A stretch of DNA of 64,000 bases from Polaribacter batillariae (GCF_017498485.1 NZ_CP071795.1:1240001-1304000); one strand, 5' to 3'; shown: positions 54,801 through 62,636, counted from the stretch's first letter. The notes: a model not told the origin generated them from the letters alone. Numbers and translations are program-made.

Positions 54801-55382
54801 GGAATTATCATGTTGGCTATCTTTTTAAGCTTTATAGGCGTTTTTGGAGGTTTGGTTATTTCTGGAGCACCTTTTGTAATTATGATGACTATGGTTGGTA
54901 TTATTTCTCTAGCAGGAATTGTAGTAAATAATGGAGTTGTATTGTTAGACTACGCTCAGTTATTAATTGATAGAAAAAAAATACAAGAAGATATTTCGCA
55001 AGAAGATTATTTGCCTTTAACTAGTTTGTACGAGACTGTTGTAAAAGCAGGTAAAGCACGTTTAAGACCGGTTTTATTAACGGCAATTACCACGATTTTA
55101 GGGTTAATTCCACTAGCAATTGGTTTAAACATTAATTTCTTTACGCTGTTTAGCGAGTTTGACGCCAATATTTATATGGGTGGAGATAACGTTGTTTTCT
55201 GGGGACCTTTAGCAAAAACAGTAATTTATGGTTTGCTAATTGCAACTTTCTTAACGTTAATTGTAGTACCTATTTTATTCTTTTTAATAACCAAATTAAA
55301 GATGAGAATAAAAGGGCAATTACCACATCAATTAGAAAAACAAGCATTGGTTTTTAATATGGATAAAAGACTCGATGCATAA
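51861..55382 (+). CDS. RND-family efflux permease
   Basis: A 1173-residue AcrB-type proton-driven pump. It has N-terminal MPRENFPEI and YPGNTAEDIEKLVTNPLED, two periplasmic porter domains, and the transmembrane acidic segment GLGMLVDNGIVVVENVYRL carrying the proton-relay Asp. The C-terminal half has GIVVNNGVVLLDYAQLL and GKARLRPVLLTAITTI. It is longer than classic AcrB, partly because of extra transmembrane sequence near residues 515-565 and a longer C-terminus. The substrate is not predictable. Confidence 0.95.
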   Translation: MAKKNKQVDKEFKLSSWAINNKTTIYVLMFLILYLGISAYFSMPRENFPEINETKIYVSSVYPGNTAEDIEKLVTNPLEDRLKSVSNVTKITSTSQEDYSIITVEFDEKIDVNKAKQKVKDEIDQETAGEDWPTFNGAKVTPNVFELSMSEEIPILNINISGNYPVAKLKEYGEYLQDEIEDLTEIKKVDIRGAQEKEVEVAVDIYKMMAAKVSFDDITNAINRGNVTMSAGNFITSQQRRTIRIIGEIEKPSDLEDFVIKSENGNPIYLKDVAKVFFRDKDKTTYARENGEAVVMLDVKKRSGENMVAAADKIGKIVKQAKKDHFPPDLKVTIANDQSPKTIGQVDDLVNNIIFGVILVVIVLMFFLGFKNAIFVGFAIPMSMFMSLMILNLFGQTLNTMVLFGLIMGLGMLVDNGIVVVENVYRLMDEEGMTRIEAAKKGIGEIAFPIIISTLTTVAAFVPLGLWPGIMGQFMMILPITLSIVLGSSLFVAIFFNSVLVSQFMNTEDKDMPLKNIIRLTSIMAIIGLLIFFFGGAYNALGTLIIFTSIMLWVYRLFLRKAANYFQKNTLVSLENWYEKQLKKALSGWTPYILVAGTFVLLILAFMSFGMSVSTQRTKIEFFPDNKPNQIIVYIEYPEGTDIEKTNQITKEIEQKVYGVLNQDQYTDGDYNFMVESTVSQVGEGAGNPQTDGGSSAEMPHKGKITASMREYKYRRGEDSEILRQKVQEALVGIYPGVLISVEKDANGPPAGPPINIELNGEDYEELIFTAERMRDYLNTQSISGVDELKIDVNKSKPGMQVLVDRKKAGELGVSTGQVGQQLRAAIFGNKAGIYKENGEDYDIYVRFNEEDRYDKSAVFNQKITFRDPATGKIKEIPVSAVATQTNSSGFSAIKHKNVKRVVTVYSALSPGETDAGAVVSRIQNSMKSFKDLPKGIKIDYTGQIEEQNKQMAFLMGAFFTGLLLIFFILIFQFNSVSKPGIIMLAIFLSFIGVFGGLVISGAPFVIMMTMVGIISLAGIVVNNGVVLLDYAQLLIDRKKIQEDISQEDYLPLTSLYETVVKAGKARLRPVLLTAITTILGLIPLAIGLNINFFTLFSEFDANIYMGGDNVVFWGPLAKTVIYGLLIATFLTLIVVPILFFLITKLKMRIKGQLPHQLEKQALVFNMDKRLDA

Positions 55383-55404
55383 AATCATTAGACTTAGAAC
55401 ACTA

Positions 55405-55502
55405 CCTGCAAGGTTTTCTCGACCTTGTGGGTATTAAAAAGAACGTAATTTACACCCACAAGGTTTTAAAAACCTTGCAAGAGAAACACAAAACCTTGCA
55501 GG
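55405..55502. repeat. Nested intergenic palindromes
   Basis: An outer pair CCTGCAAGGTTTT (55405-55417)/AAAACCTTGCAGG (55490-55502) encloses CCTTGTGGGT (55423-55432)/ACCCACAAGG (55454-55463). An extra AACCTTGCAAG (55471-55481) can compete for the outer arm. It lies between the RND gene and recX. It may act as a terminator or an RNA-stability element and resembles dispersed flavobacterial palindromes. Confidence 0.6.
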
Positions 55503-55565
55503 AGAAATCGTAAAAAGAGGCTAAAATTTGTTAACATTTAAGTCTCTTTTTGTATTTTCGAAACC

Positions 55566-56045
55566 ATGTTCAAACAAAAGAAAAAATCTTTTACGGTTAA
55601 TGAAATAAAACGCAAACTAGAAAATTACTGCGTTTACCAAGATCGATGTCACAAAGAAGTCGAACAAAAAATACGAGAATACAATTTAGTTTCTGAAGCT
55701 AGAGAATTTATTCTTTTAAGTTTAATGAAAGATAATTTTTTAAACGAAGAACGCTTTTCGAAAAGTTTTGCTCGCGGAAAATTTCGAATAAAAAACTGGG
55801 GAAAACAACGAATTATTAGAGAGTTAAAATTTAGAGACATTTCTGCTTACAACATTAAAACGGCTTTAAAAGAAATTCACGAAACCGAATATATCGAAAC
55901 CATTTACAGAATAACAGAAAATAGAAATGCCTTAATTTCTGAACCAAATATATACAAAAGAAAGAAAAAGTTAATTGACTTTTTAATGCGAAAAGGTTTT
56001 GAAAATGAATTGATTTACGAAGTTGTAAACAAGGTAGTTTCTTAA
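55566..56045 (+). CDS. recX: Regulatory protein RecX
   Basis: A 159-residue RecX, a modulator of RecA filaments. All-helical three-repeat build: YCVYQDRCHKEVEQKIREYNL, then the signature FLNEERFSKSFARGKFRIKNWGK (central part), then KKKLIDFLMRKGFENELIYEVV. recA is not adjacent. Confidence 0.93.
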   Translation: MFKQKKKSFTVNEIKRKLENYCVYQDRCHKEVEQKIREYNLVSEAREFILLSLMKDNFLNEERFSKSFARGKFRIKNWGKQRIIRELKFRDISAYNIKTALKEIHETEYIETIYRITENRNALISEPNIYKRKKKLIDFLMRKGFENELIYEVVNKVVS

Positions 56046-56088
56046 TTAGCAATTAGACAAATTAAAAACCAAAAAGTTGGCTAATAGG

Positions 56089-56175
56089 CTTAGCCCAGAT
56101 TGAACGGTTTGTTTGAGCTCTTTTATCTCTTGGTAAAGAGATAAAAAGCGAGTAGTGAAAGCTGGAAATAGCTTC
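56089..56175 (+). repeat. Structured dispersed repeat, member 2 (possible RNA element)
   Basis: About 87 bases in the convergent gap after recX. Inner hairpin CTTTTATCTCTT (56120-56131)/AAGAGATAAAAAG (56136-56148); closing pairs CCAG (56095-56098)/CTGG (56162-56165) and AGC (56092-56094)/GCT (56171-56173). It shares GATTGAA before and AGTGAAAGC after the hairpin with the element at 9557-9675, while the paired bases differ. Confidence 0.6.
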
Positions 56176-56180
56176 AAAAA

Positions 56181-56699
56181 CTATTGCTTAAAATTTTTTA
56201 AAAAAATAGAATCGTTCTTTTTCTTAGCCTTTATAACCTTTTGAATATCGTTATTTGGAATTGTAACCGACAATACGTAGTGCTTTATTTTCCAAGAATC
56301 ACCTGTTTTTTCTAAGACTCCAGAGCCTCTACAAGTTCCCATCCAGGTATTTAACAACTCGTCGAACCAAACAAAATTACCGGTTTTATTTACATAAATA
56401 TTACGTTCTAAAGCCGTAAAACTCCACGCTTTGCCACTGTCGAAATACGGCTTGCTAAAATTGGCAAATTGCGCTTTTGTCCAATTTTCTTCGGCTGCAG
56501 TTCCTATATAAATAGAAACACTGTCTAAAGCTCCAAAATAATTATCGAAATTGGCTGTTGCTGCTGCTTTGTGCCAGTTTGTTAGTATGGTGTTTATTTT
56601 GTTTTTAATTTTTGTTTGATCGACAGGTTTTTTAATTTTCGAAGAATTACAAGCAATTATTAATATAAAAAAAAGTGAAACTAAAATTGTGTTTTTCAT
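56181..56699 (-). CDS. SnoaL/NTF2-like lipoprotein
   Basis: A 172-residue lipoprotein (lipobox LIIAC, Cys17) with an NTF2-like fold of the SnoaL_3/DUF4440 group: helical TNWHKAAATANFDNYFGAL, then strands with WFDELLNTWMGTCRGSGVLE and WKIKHYVLSVTIPN. Such domains can bind small ligands or be catalytic; the function is unknown. It follows another lipoprotein gene by 5 bases, so the two are cotranscribed. Confidence 0.85.
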   Translation of the reverse strand: MKNTILVSLFFILIIACNSSKIKKPVDQTKIKNKINTILTNWHKAAATANFDNYFGALDSVSIYIGTAAEENWTKAQFANFSKPYFDSGKAWSFTALERNIYVNKTGNFVWFDELLNTWMGTCRGSGVLEKTGDSWKIKHYVLSVTIPNNDIQKVIKAKKKNDSIFLKNFKQ

Positions 56700-56704
56700 A
56701 ATTG

Positions 56705-57331
56705 TTATTGGTTTTTCTTAGAAATTTCTTCTAAATCGTGCATTTTAATTGGTTTTTCTTTAGAAAGTAAATGAATCGATTTTTTAGAAACACTATCGAT
56801 TTTTGTAGAATCTAAACCAATATAATCGATTTTAATATCTATTTCGTCTTCGAATCTTTTTTTTGTTAAAACCGTATTTATTTTTGTGTTTACTGCCGAA
56901 AATGCATCGATTGTTTTATCTACCTGTTTGTTTACTTCATTGGCTTTAATCGCGGAAATTAAAGTTAAATCTGCCAGTCGTAAAGTTTCGTTGTATAAAA
57001 TATTTACACGAGTTTTAAAAGAAGGGGTATCAAATAAAGTAGGTGTAACGCTATCTTTTAAATTCTTTACCAAATCTTTTAACTCTAAAGCATTGCTTAA
57101 AGCTTCGTTGGGAGATATTTCTCTAAATTTCACAAAAAAAGAATCGACTGCTTTTAATTCTTGCCAATTTTCGACTTCTTGTAAAAACGCAGATTTTACA
57201 TTTACGGTTGCTTTATGCTTTTTTACAACACGCATTAAAGGTTTTGCTTTTTCTAAATCTGCAACATCTTGGGTTTTATTTCCGCAAGAAATTACAAAAA
57301 CACTTAACAGTAAAAGAATTAGATGTCTCAC
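56705..57331 (-). CDS. Hypothetical lipoprotein, helical
   Basis: A 208-residue protein with a type II signal (LSVFVISC, Cys16). The mature chain is charged and mostly helical, with no motif I recognise. Cotranscribed with the NTF2-like lipoprotein gene, suggesting a shared envelope role. Confidence 0.8.
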   Translation of the reverse strand: MRHLILLLLSVFVISCGNKTQDVADLEKAKPLMRVVKKHKATVNVKSAFLQEVENWQELKAVDSFFVKFREISPNEALSNALELKDLVKNLKDSVTPTLFDTPSFKTRVNILYNETLRLADLTLISAIKANEVNKQVDKTIDAFSAVNTKINTVLTKKRFEDEIDIKIDYIGLDSTKIDSVSKKSIHLLSKEKPIKMHDLEEISKKNQ

Positions 57332-57471
57332 AGTTGAATTTTAGTTGTAAAAATACATAATTTAAAAATACACCAATGTATTTTAAGAAAATACTAACAA
57401 ATTTAAAAAAGAACCTTTAATATTATTAAATATTTAATGAAACGAATGTTTTTTACGAATACTTAAATAAT

Positions 57472-57479
57472 TATCTTTG
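57472..57479 (+). promoter_or_regulatory. -7 box (TATCTTTG) for the threonine-dehydrogenase-like gene
   Basis: Exact TAnnTTTG, 26 bases before the ATG; the -33 region is T-rich (TTTTTTAC) without a clear TTTG. Confidence 0.5.
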
Positions 57480-57505
57480 TAATTGATTTTAATTTAAATA
57501 TAGAT

Positions 57506-58453
57506 ATGAGTGAAACCATCTTAATTTTAGGAGCAAGTGGGCAAATTGGAAACGAACTAACCCAAAAATTGCGAGCTATTTATGGCAACAATAATGTAAT
57601 TGCTTCTGACATTAAAGAAGGAAATAAAGAGATGATGGCTTCTGGGCCATTTGAAATTATTGATGCCACAGACAAACAAACCATTTTAAAAATGGTTAAA
57701 AAATATAAAGTTTCTCAAGTTTATTTATTGGCTGCAATGTTATCGGCCACTGCAGAGAAATTTCCGCAGAAAGCATGGGATTTAAACATGACCTCTCTTT
57801 TAGCGGTTTTAGATTTGGCAAAAGAAAAACACATTAAACAAGTCTATTGGCCAAGTTCTATTGCGGTTTTTGGACCTACCACACCTAAAGACAACACTCC
57901 TCAAAAAACCATAATGGAACCTGCTACAGTTTACGGAATTAGTAAAATTTCTGGTGAATTTTGGTGCAATTATTACCACGAAAAATTTGGAGTAGATGTT
58001 CGTAGTTTGCGTTATCCTGGAATTATTTCTTGGAAAACAAAACCAGGTGGAGGAACCACAGATTATGCTGTAGATATTTATTTTAAAGCCTTAGAAGATG
58101 GTAATTACGAGTGTTTTTTATCAGAAAAAACTCGTTTACCTATGATGTATATGAGCGATGCTGTAAACGCAACCATACAATTAATGCAAGCAAAAAGCGA
58201 AGATGTAAAAATTAGATCTTCTTATAATTTGGCTGCGATCGATTTTACTCCTCAAGAAATTGCTTTAGAAATTAAAAAACACATTCCCGATTTTAAAATT
58301 ACTTATAAACCCGATTTTAGGCAACAAATAGCAGATAGCTGGCCTTCTTCTATAAACGATTCCGAAGCAAGAAGAGATTGGAACTGGAAACACAAATTCG
58401 ATTTGCCTTCGATAACCGCAGACATTCTTAAGAATCTAAAAACTGTGTTGTAA
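57506..58453 (+). CDS. SDR-type L-threonine 3-dehydrogenase / NAD-dependent epimerase family
   Basis: A 315-residue extended short-chain dehydrogenase. NAD-binding GASGQIGNEL at residues 8-17; catalytic Tyr-Lys in ATVYGISKISGE; SLRYPGIISWKTKPGGGTTDYA matches the GalE-like L-threonine dehydrogenases known from Flavobacterium and Cytophaga, which oxidise threonine to 2-amino-3-ketobutyrate. A 2-amino-3-ketobutyrate CoA ligase gene would be the expected partner and is not in view. A sugar epimerase is a less likely alternative. Confidence 0.88.
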   Translation: MSETILILGASGQIGNELTQKLRAIYGNNNVIASDIKEGNKEMMASGPFEIIDATDKQTILKMVKKYKVSQVYLLAAMLSATAEKFPQKAWDLNMTSLLAVLDLAKEKHIKQVYWPSSIAVFGPTTPKDNTPQKTIMEPATVYGISKISGEFWCNYYHEKFGVDVRSLRYPGIISWKTKPGGGTTDYAVDIYFKALEDGNYECFLSEKTRLPMMYMSDAVNATIQLMQAKSEDVKIRSSYNLAAIDFTPQEIALEIKKHIPDFKITYKPDFRQQIADSWPSSINDSEARRDWNWKHKFDLPSITADILKNLKTVL

Positions 58454-58501
58454 GTTTTTATACAAACTTCGTCTAAACCAAAGAATTTAGCATTATTTAT
58501 T

Positions 58502-59113
58502 ATGAAAGAAATTATAGAAAAAAGCTTCGTTAAAACACGATCTTATAAAAAATACAGAACATTAGTTAGCGATTTACTTTCCGAAGGAAAATCTACAGGA
58601 CCACAACAATCTGCAGCTTTAACAAATTATAGTTTGTTAAACGATAAAAGAATGAAGCGTTTAGACAAGACCATTAAACTTTCTAACGAAACCATTCAAG
58701 AATTTAAACAAATACAAGAACCACAAACTTGGTTGGTAATTACCGAAGGCTGGTGTGGAGATGCCGCACAGAATTTACCAGTAATTAATAAAATTGCGGA
58801 AATAAACTCGAAAATCGATTTAAAAATAGTGTTAAGAGACGAAAATTTAGAGTTGATGGATTTGTTTTTAACAAATGGAGGTAGAGCAATTCCTAAATTA
58901 ATTGCTTTAGACGCAAATAACAATGTTATTTTTACCTGGGGACCAAGACCTACTGTAGCTGCAAAAATGGTCGCAGACTACAAAGCAGAAAATGGAAGTT
59001 TAGATGCCCAGTTTAAAAAAGACTTGCAAATTTGGTACAATAAAGACAAAGGGCAAGGTGTACAAGACGATTTTGTGGCACTTGTAAAAAATGCTGTTTC
59101 TAAAGAAGTTTAG
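58502..59113 (+). CDS. Thioredoxin-fold protein with single-Cys motif
   Basis: A 203-residue protein of the thioredoxin family. The active-site region is EGWCGDAAQNLPV: the first Cys is kept but the second position holds Asp-Ala instead of Cys, so it cannot form the usual disulfide. cis-Pro is in GGRAIPKLIAL. It could act as a monothiol reductant, bind a ligand, or be structural. No signal peptide. Similar proteins are common in Flavobacteria (recalled). Confidence 0.87.
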   Translation: MKEIIEKSFVKTRSYKKYRTLVSDLLSEGKSTGPQQSAALTNYSLLNDKRMKRLDKTIKLSNETIQEFKQIQEPQTWLVITEGWCGDAAQNLPVINKIAEINSKIDLKIVLRDENLELMDLFLTNGGRAIPKLIALDANNNVIFTWGPRPTVAAKMVADYKAENGSLDAQFKKDLQIWYNKDKGQGVQDDFVALVKNAVSKEV

Positions 59114-59139
59114 CAAAACAAAAACACATTAAATTATAA

Positions 59140-59172
59140 AACCGTAGGCAGATAGAGCTTACGGTTTTTCTT
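59140..59172 (+). terminator. Intrinsic terminator
   Basis: AACCGTAGGC and GCTTACGGTT arms with one bulge, then TTTC and T-rich bases. It follows the thioredoxin-like gene. Confidence 0.65.
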
Positions 59173-59177
59173 TTGGT

Positions 59178-59185
59178 TATATTTG
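59178..59185 (+). promoter_or_regulatory. -7 box (TATATTTG) for the 59204-crtY pair
   Basis: Exact TAnnTTTG just after the terminator and 18 bases before the chosen ATG (59204). It excludes the longer frame that starts at 59183. Confidence 0.5.
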
Positions 59186-59203
59186 TGCTTCAAAAGAAAA
59201 ACA

Positions 59204-59689
59204 ATGTTAGTAGAGTTCGATTCGATTCCAGAAGACGCAAAAGTGTGGATTTATCCATCTAGCAGAAAATTCTATGCCAATGAAATTGATGAAGTTGAAC
59301 AAAAAGTAAAAAACTTCGTTAAAACTTGGAAAACAGATAGCGAAAACTTTAAAGCTTCCTATAAAATTTTACACAATCGTTTTATTGTTTTAGCGGCAGA
59401 CCATCTTACAACAACACTTTCTAACAAAGATATAGATGCCTCTGTTGCCTTTATTTTAGAATTACAAGAAACTTATAAAGTAGCGCTTTTAGATAAAATG
59501 AATGTTTGTTTTAAACAAGGAAAGTATATACAATACAAAGAATTAAAAGACTTTAAAAAATTGCTTAAAAACAAAGCAATAACTGCAAAAACCATTATTT
59601 TCGACAACTTAATTGCCACAAAACAAGAATTCGAAAACCATTGGCAAGTTGCTATTGAAGACAGTTGGTATGGCCGATTTTTAAGATAA
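59204..59689 (+). CDS. Conserved flavobacterial protein, often labelled ABC transporter ATPase
   Basis: A 161-residue protein beginning MLVEFDSIPEDAKVWIYPSSRKF. Homologues carry the database name ABC transporter ATPase, but no Walker A, Walker B or LSGGQ motif is visible, so that name is not supported. It contains WIYPSSRKFYANEIDEVE and ends EDSWYGRFLR. The crtY ATG starts 2 bases after the stop, so the two are cotranscribed. Function unknown. Confidence 0.82.
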   Translation: MLVEFDSIPEDAKVWIYPSSRKFYANEIDEVEQKVKNFVKTWKTDSENFKASYKILHNRFIVLAADHLTTTLSNKDIDASVAFILELQETYKVALLDKMNVCFKQGKYIQYKELKDFKKLLKNKAITAKTIIFDNLIATKQEFENHWQVAIEDSWYGRFLR

Positions 59690-59691
59690 GA

Positions 59692-60837
59692 ATGACAAAA
59701 TACGACTACATAATTGCAGGTGCAGGTTGTGCAGGTTTAAGCCTATTATACTCTCTTTTACAAGACCCTGTGTTGCAAAATCGGTCTATTTTAGTGATAG
59801 ACAAAGACGATAAAAAAAGCAACGATAGAACTTGGTGTTTTTGGGAAAAAGAACCAGGCGTATTTGAAGCAATTGTACATGCCAAATGGCATACTTTAGA
59901 GTTTTTATCTACCAATTTCGAAAAAAAATTAGATTTAGGCACCTATACTTATAAAATGATACAAGGTATCGATTTTTATAACTTTGTAATTAATTTTTCG
60001 AAAAAATTCCAAAACGTAACTTTGCTGCAAGAAAACATTCTTTCTATAAATTCTGATGGAAATTTAGCAACCCTAACAACAAAAAACGCTGTTTACTCTG
60101 CAAACTATATTTTTAATTCTACCAATTTTTTCAATCCAAAAATAACCGAAGAAAATTCACTTTTACAACATTTTAAAGGTTGGGTTATTAAAACAAAAAC
60201 ACCTTCTTTTAATGCTAAAGTTGGGCGTTTAATGGACTTTAGAGTTTCGCAAGAAAATGGCGCCACTTTTATGTATGTTCTACCAACTTCTACAACCAAA
60301 GCTTTAGTAGAATACACCCTTTTTAGCCCTACCCTATTACACAAAGAAAAATATGCTTTAGAATTAAAAAAATACATTCGCCAAGAATTAAAAATAAATA
60401 ATTACGAAATTGTTCACGAAGAATTTGGAGTTATACCCATGTCTTTGGCAAAGTTCGAGCAAAATCCAAAAGAAAATATTGTGAATATAGGAACAGCTGG
60501 CGGATTTACAAAAGCCAGTAGTGGTTATACATTTCAGTTCATTCAAAAAAATGTTGCCAAAATTGTGGCAAATTTAAAGGCAGATACCCCCCCAAAACAA
60601 CCCCTATCTTTCAACCAAAAACGCTTTAATTGGTACGATAGAACATTAATTGATGTTTTGCTTTCAAAAAAATTATCAGGAAAATACATTTTTACTAAAA
60701 TGTTTAAAAAAATATCTGCAGAAAAAATATTGGCTTTCTTAGGCAACGAAAGTTCGCTCGTAGAAGATATTTCTATAATAAAAACCCTACCTTTAAAACC
60801 CTTTTTAATCTCAGGAATTAAACAATTAATAAAATAA
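59692..60837 (+). CDS. crtY: Lycopene beta-cyclase (CrtY-type)
   Basis: A 381-residue flavoprotein that closes lycopene ends to beta-ionone rings, giving beta-carotene for the yellow pigments typical of marine Flavobacteria. It has an N-terminal dinucleotide-binding YIIAGAGCAGLSLLYSL, the RTWCFWEKEPG block, and GTAGGFTKASSGYTFQFIQ in the C-terminal half. The start is set at 59692 (MTKYDYIIAGAG), since the upstream frame overlaps the previous gene. Other crt genes are not in the window. Confidence 0.94.
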   Translation: MTKYDYIIAGAGCAGLSLLYSLLQDPVLQNRSILVIDKDDKKSNDRTWCFWEKEPGVFEAIVHAKWHTLEFLSTNFEKKLDLGTYTYKMIQGIDFYNFVINFSKKFQNVTLLQENILSINSDGNLATLTTKNAVYSANYIFNSTNFFNPKITEENSLLQHFKGWVIKTKTPSFNAKVGRLMDFRVSQENGATFMYVLPTSTTKALVEYTLFSPTLLHKEKYALELKKYIRQELKINNYEIVHEEFGVIPMSLAKFEQNPKENIVNIGTAGGFTKASSGYTFQFIQKNVAKIVANLKADTPPKQPLSFNQKRFNWYDRTLIDVLLSKKLSGKYIFTKMFKKISAEKILAFLGNESSLVEDISIIKTLPLKPFLISGIKQLIK

Positions 60838-60979
60838 AGAAACTTTTAAACGGCACTTTTTTTTTGGGGTAACAATCTCTTACAAAACTAAGTTCGATAT
60901 AAAAATTATAACAAAATACATAATTGTTTTTAAAATCAAGTATTTTGTTATACCTTTTTGAACTCGTAAAATTATAAAA

Positions 60980-62140
60980 TTGAACAAGTATCCAGAAATT
61001 TTCTTAGAACAAAAAGTTCATAGAAAAACACCACAAATCTTTATCAAATTTAAATACAACGATTATTTAATTGGGTTGGTAAAAAACATAAAAGGTTCGC
61101 TGTGGAGTAAAACCCATAAGGCTTGGTACTTAAAAAATTCTAGAGAAAACAAACTACTTATTTGGCAAACATTTAAAAATGTTACCACAATACATACAAG
61201 TAAAATTTCTAAAAAAGAAACCTTCCAAAGAAATTTAACACAAAACCAAAAAACACTTTTAAACAATTTTTATCTTTATTTAAAAGGCAAAAGATACAGT
61301 AAAAGCACCGTACGAACTTATACCTTTTTTATTGCAGATTTTATAAGTTTTCATTCCTCTAAAAGCCTAGAAAGTCTTACCAGTAAAGATGTTGAATCTT
61401 TTATTGAAACCGTGTTTATACAACGTAAATATTCAATTAGCACACAAAGACAATTTATAAGTGCCGTTAAAATTTTTATTTGTTTTTGCCCAAACACAAA
61501 AATTAACAAACTTTCTTTAGAAAGACCTAAAAAGTCTAAACAATTGCCAAATGTGCTTTCTCAAGAAGAAGTTTTAGATATTATTAAAGTTACACAAAAC
61601 GTAAAACACAGAACCATTATTACTTTAATTTACTCTTGCGGTTTACGAATAAGTGAGTTGATAAATTTAAAATTAGAAGATTTTAAAATTGATAGAAAGC
61701 AACTAGTTGTTAAAGAAGGAAAAGGAAGAAAAGATCGATATGTAAGTTTGGCAGATAGTTTTTTGCCTTTATTATCTAGCTACTACAACAGTTTTAAACC
61801 AAAATTTTATTTTGTTGAAGGACAAAGTGGAAAAAAATACAGTGCCGAGAGTGTGCGGCAATTTTTAAAAAGAAGTGCTTTTAAAGCAAATATTAGAAAA
61901 ACGGTTACACCACATACATTAAGACATAGCTATGCAACACATTTATTAGAAAATGGGGTTGATATTCGCCATATTCAATTGTTGTTAGGACATGCCAGAC
62001 CAGAAACTACAATGATTTATACACATGTAAAGCGTAAAGATTTAATGAACATTCAAAATCCGTTAGATGTTGCTTTACAGCAAACAAAAAATGTAAATAA
62101 CAACAATAGAAATATTGTGTTATCCCGTAATTATAATTAA
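60980..62140 (+). CDS. Tyrosine recombinase with IntI-like C-terminus, at the head of a cassette array
   Basis: A 386-residue integrase starting at TTG. Catalytic set complete: Arg223 (SCGLRISEL), Lys248 (EGKGRKDRY), His312 and Arg315 (TPHTLRHSYATHLL), His338 (LLGHARPETT) and Tyr347 (MIYTHV). The ending MIYTHV ... NPLD resembles integron integrases (MIYTHV ... SPLD), but the extra IntI-specific insertion is not evident. An additional N-terminal domain (about 1-70; IFIKFKYNDYLIGLVKNI, SLWSKTHKAWYL) precedes the core-binding domain and faintly recalls HARP-type DNA-binding modules. attC-like sites follow directly. Confidence 0.9.
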   Translation: MNKYPEIFLEQKVHRKTPQIFIKFKYNDYLIGLVKNIKGSLWSKTHKAWYLKNSRENKLLIWQTFKNVTTIHTSKISKKETFQRNLTQNQKTLLNNFYLYLKGKRYSKSTVRTYTFFIADFISFHSSKSLESLTSKDVESFIETVFIQRKYSISTQRQFISAVKIFICFCPNTKINKLSLERPKKSKQLPNVLSQEEVLDIIKVTQNVKHRTIITLIYSCGLRISELINLKLEDFKIDRKQLVVKEGKGRKDRYVSLADSFLPLLSSYYNSFKPKFYFVEGQSGKKYSAESVRQFLKRSAFKANIRKTVTPHTLRHSYATHLLENGVDIRHIQLLLGHARPETTMIYTHVKRKDLMNIQNPLDVALQQTKNVNNNNRNIVLSRNYN

Positions 62141-62170
62141 AAAAAACATATATTTGTTTGGATATAACTA

Positions 62171-62636
62171 GTTGTGAGCAATAAGTCAAACTTTTTGCTT
62201 TTTCATATTTACTATTCGGAATTTTTAGAAGCGGAATGTTTTACTTTTTAAATCAATTCGGAAATTGACTAGAAGGAAATTTCGGTTTACAAACTTATCG
62301 ATTACATCGTGTGAGAGTTACACTATCAAAAACGTTGAAACGTTATTAAGTTTGTAAATTACGGTTTTTTTTTGAGAAAGTCAAATAAAAGATTGAATTT
62401 TAGTGATTTAAAAAGTAAAAGGTAGAGAGAATGAATTCCGATTATTTTTTGACGTAACCTTATACAGTTGGTATAAAGTTCATAAAAAAATAAACTAATA
62501 AGATATGAAAAGCGAATTATCGTAGCGTTTGACTGACTACGTAAATATGAAATTAGCCAACTAATTGCTATATTTACTGCACACAACAGCGCACATAGCA
62601 AATGAGCTTCGCTATTCACTTGCCATGTACGCATAC
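62171..62636 (+). mobile_element. Candidate integron-type cassette 1, no evident ORF
   Basis: It runs from GTTGTGAGC (62171), just after the recombinase gene, to the GTT of the first attC-like site. The first six bases GTTGTG are complementary to CACAAC (62582-62587) at its own end, as expected for a cassette. No convincing gene is seen in either strand; a minus-strand 91-codon frame overlaps the recombination site. It contains a 12-base inverted repeat (62286-62358). This is also the only long non-coding stretch of the region. Confidence 0.55.
62286..62358. repeat. Inverted repeat inside cassette 1
   Basis: Perfect arms TTTACAAACTTA (62286-62297) and TAAGTTTGTAAA (62347-62358), followed by a run of nine T (62364-62372). 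Plus-strand transcripts could terminate here, or the arms may be the relic of a folded recombination site. AACGTT occurs in the loop. Confidence 0.55.

Noticed and set aside
59204..59689. ABC transporter ATPase
   Set aside because: The name is used for homologues, but Walker A, Walker B and the signature motif are all absent.
60980..62140. Recombinase as the housekeeping XerC/XerD
   Set aside because: It has about 80 extra N-terminal residues, an IntI-like C-terminal end, and neighbouring attC-like sites; Xer proteins are shorter.
62359..62634. 91-codon minus-strand frame in cassette 1
   Set aside because: It begins inside the attC-like hairpin and has a composition typical of AT-rich non-coding DNA; cassette genes normally run in the other direction.
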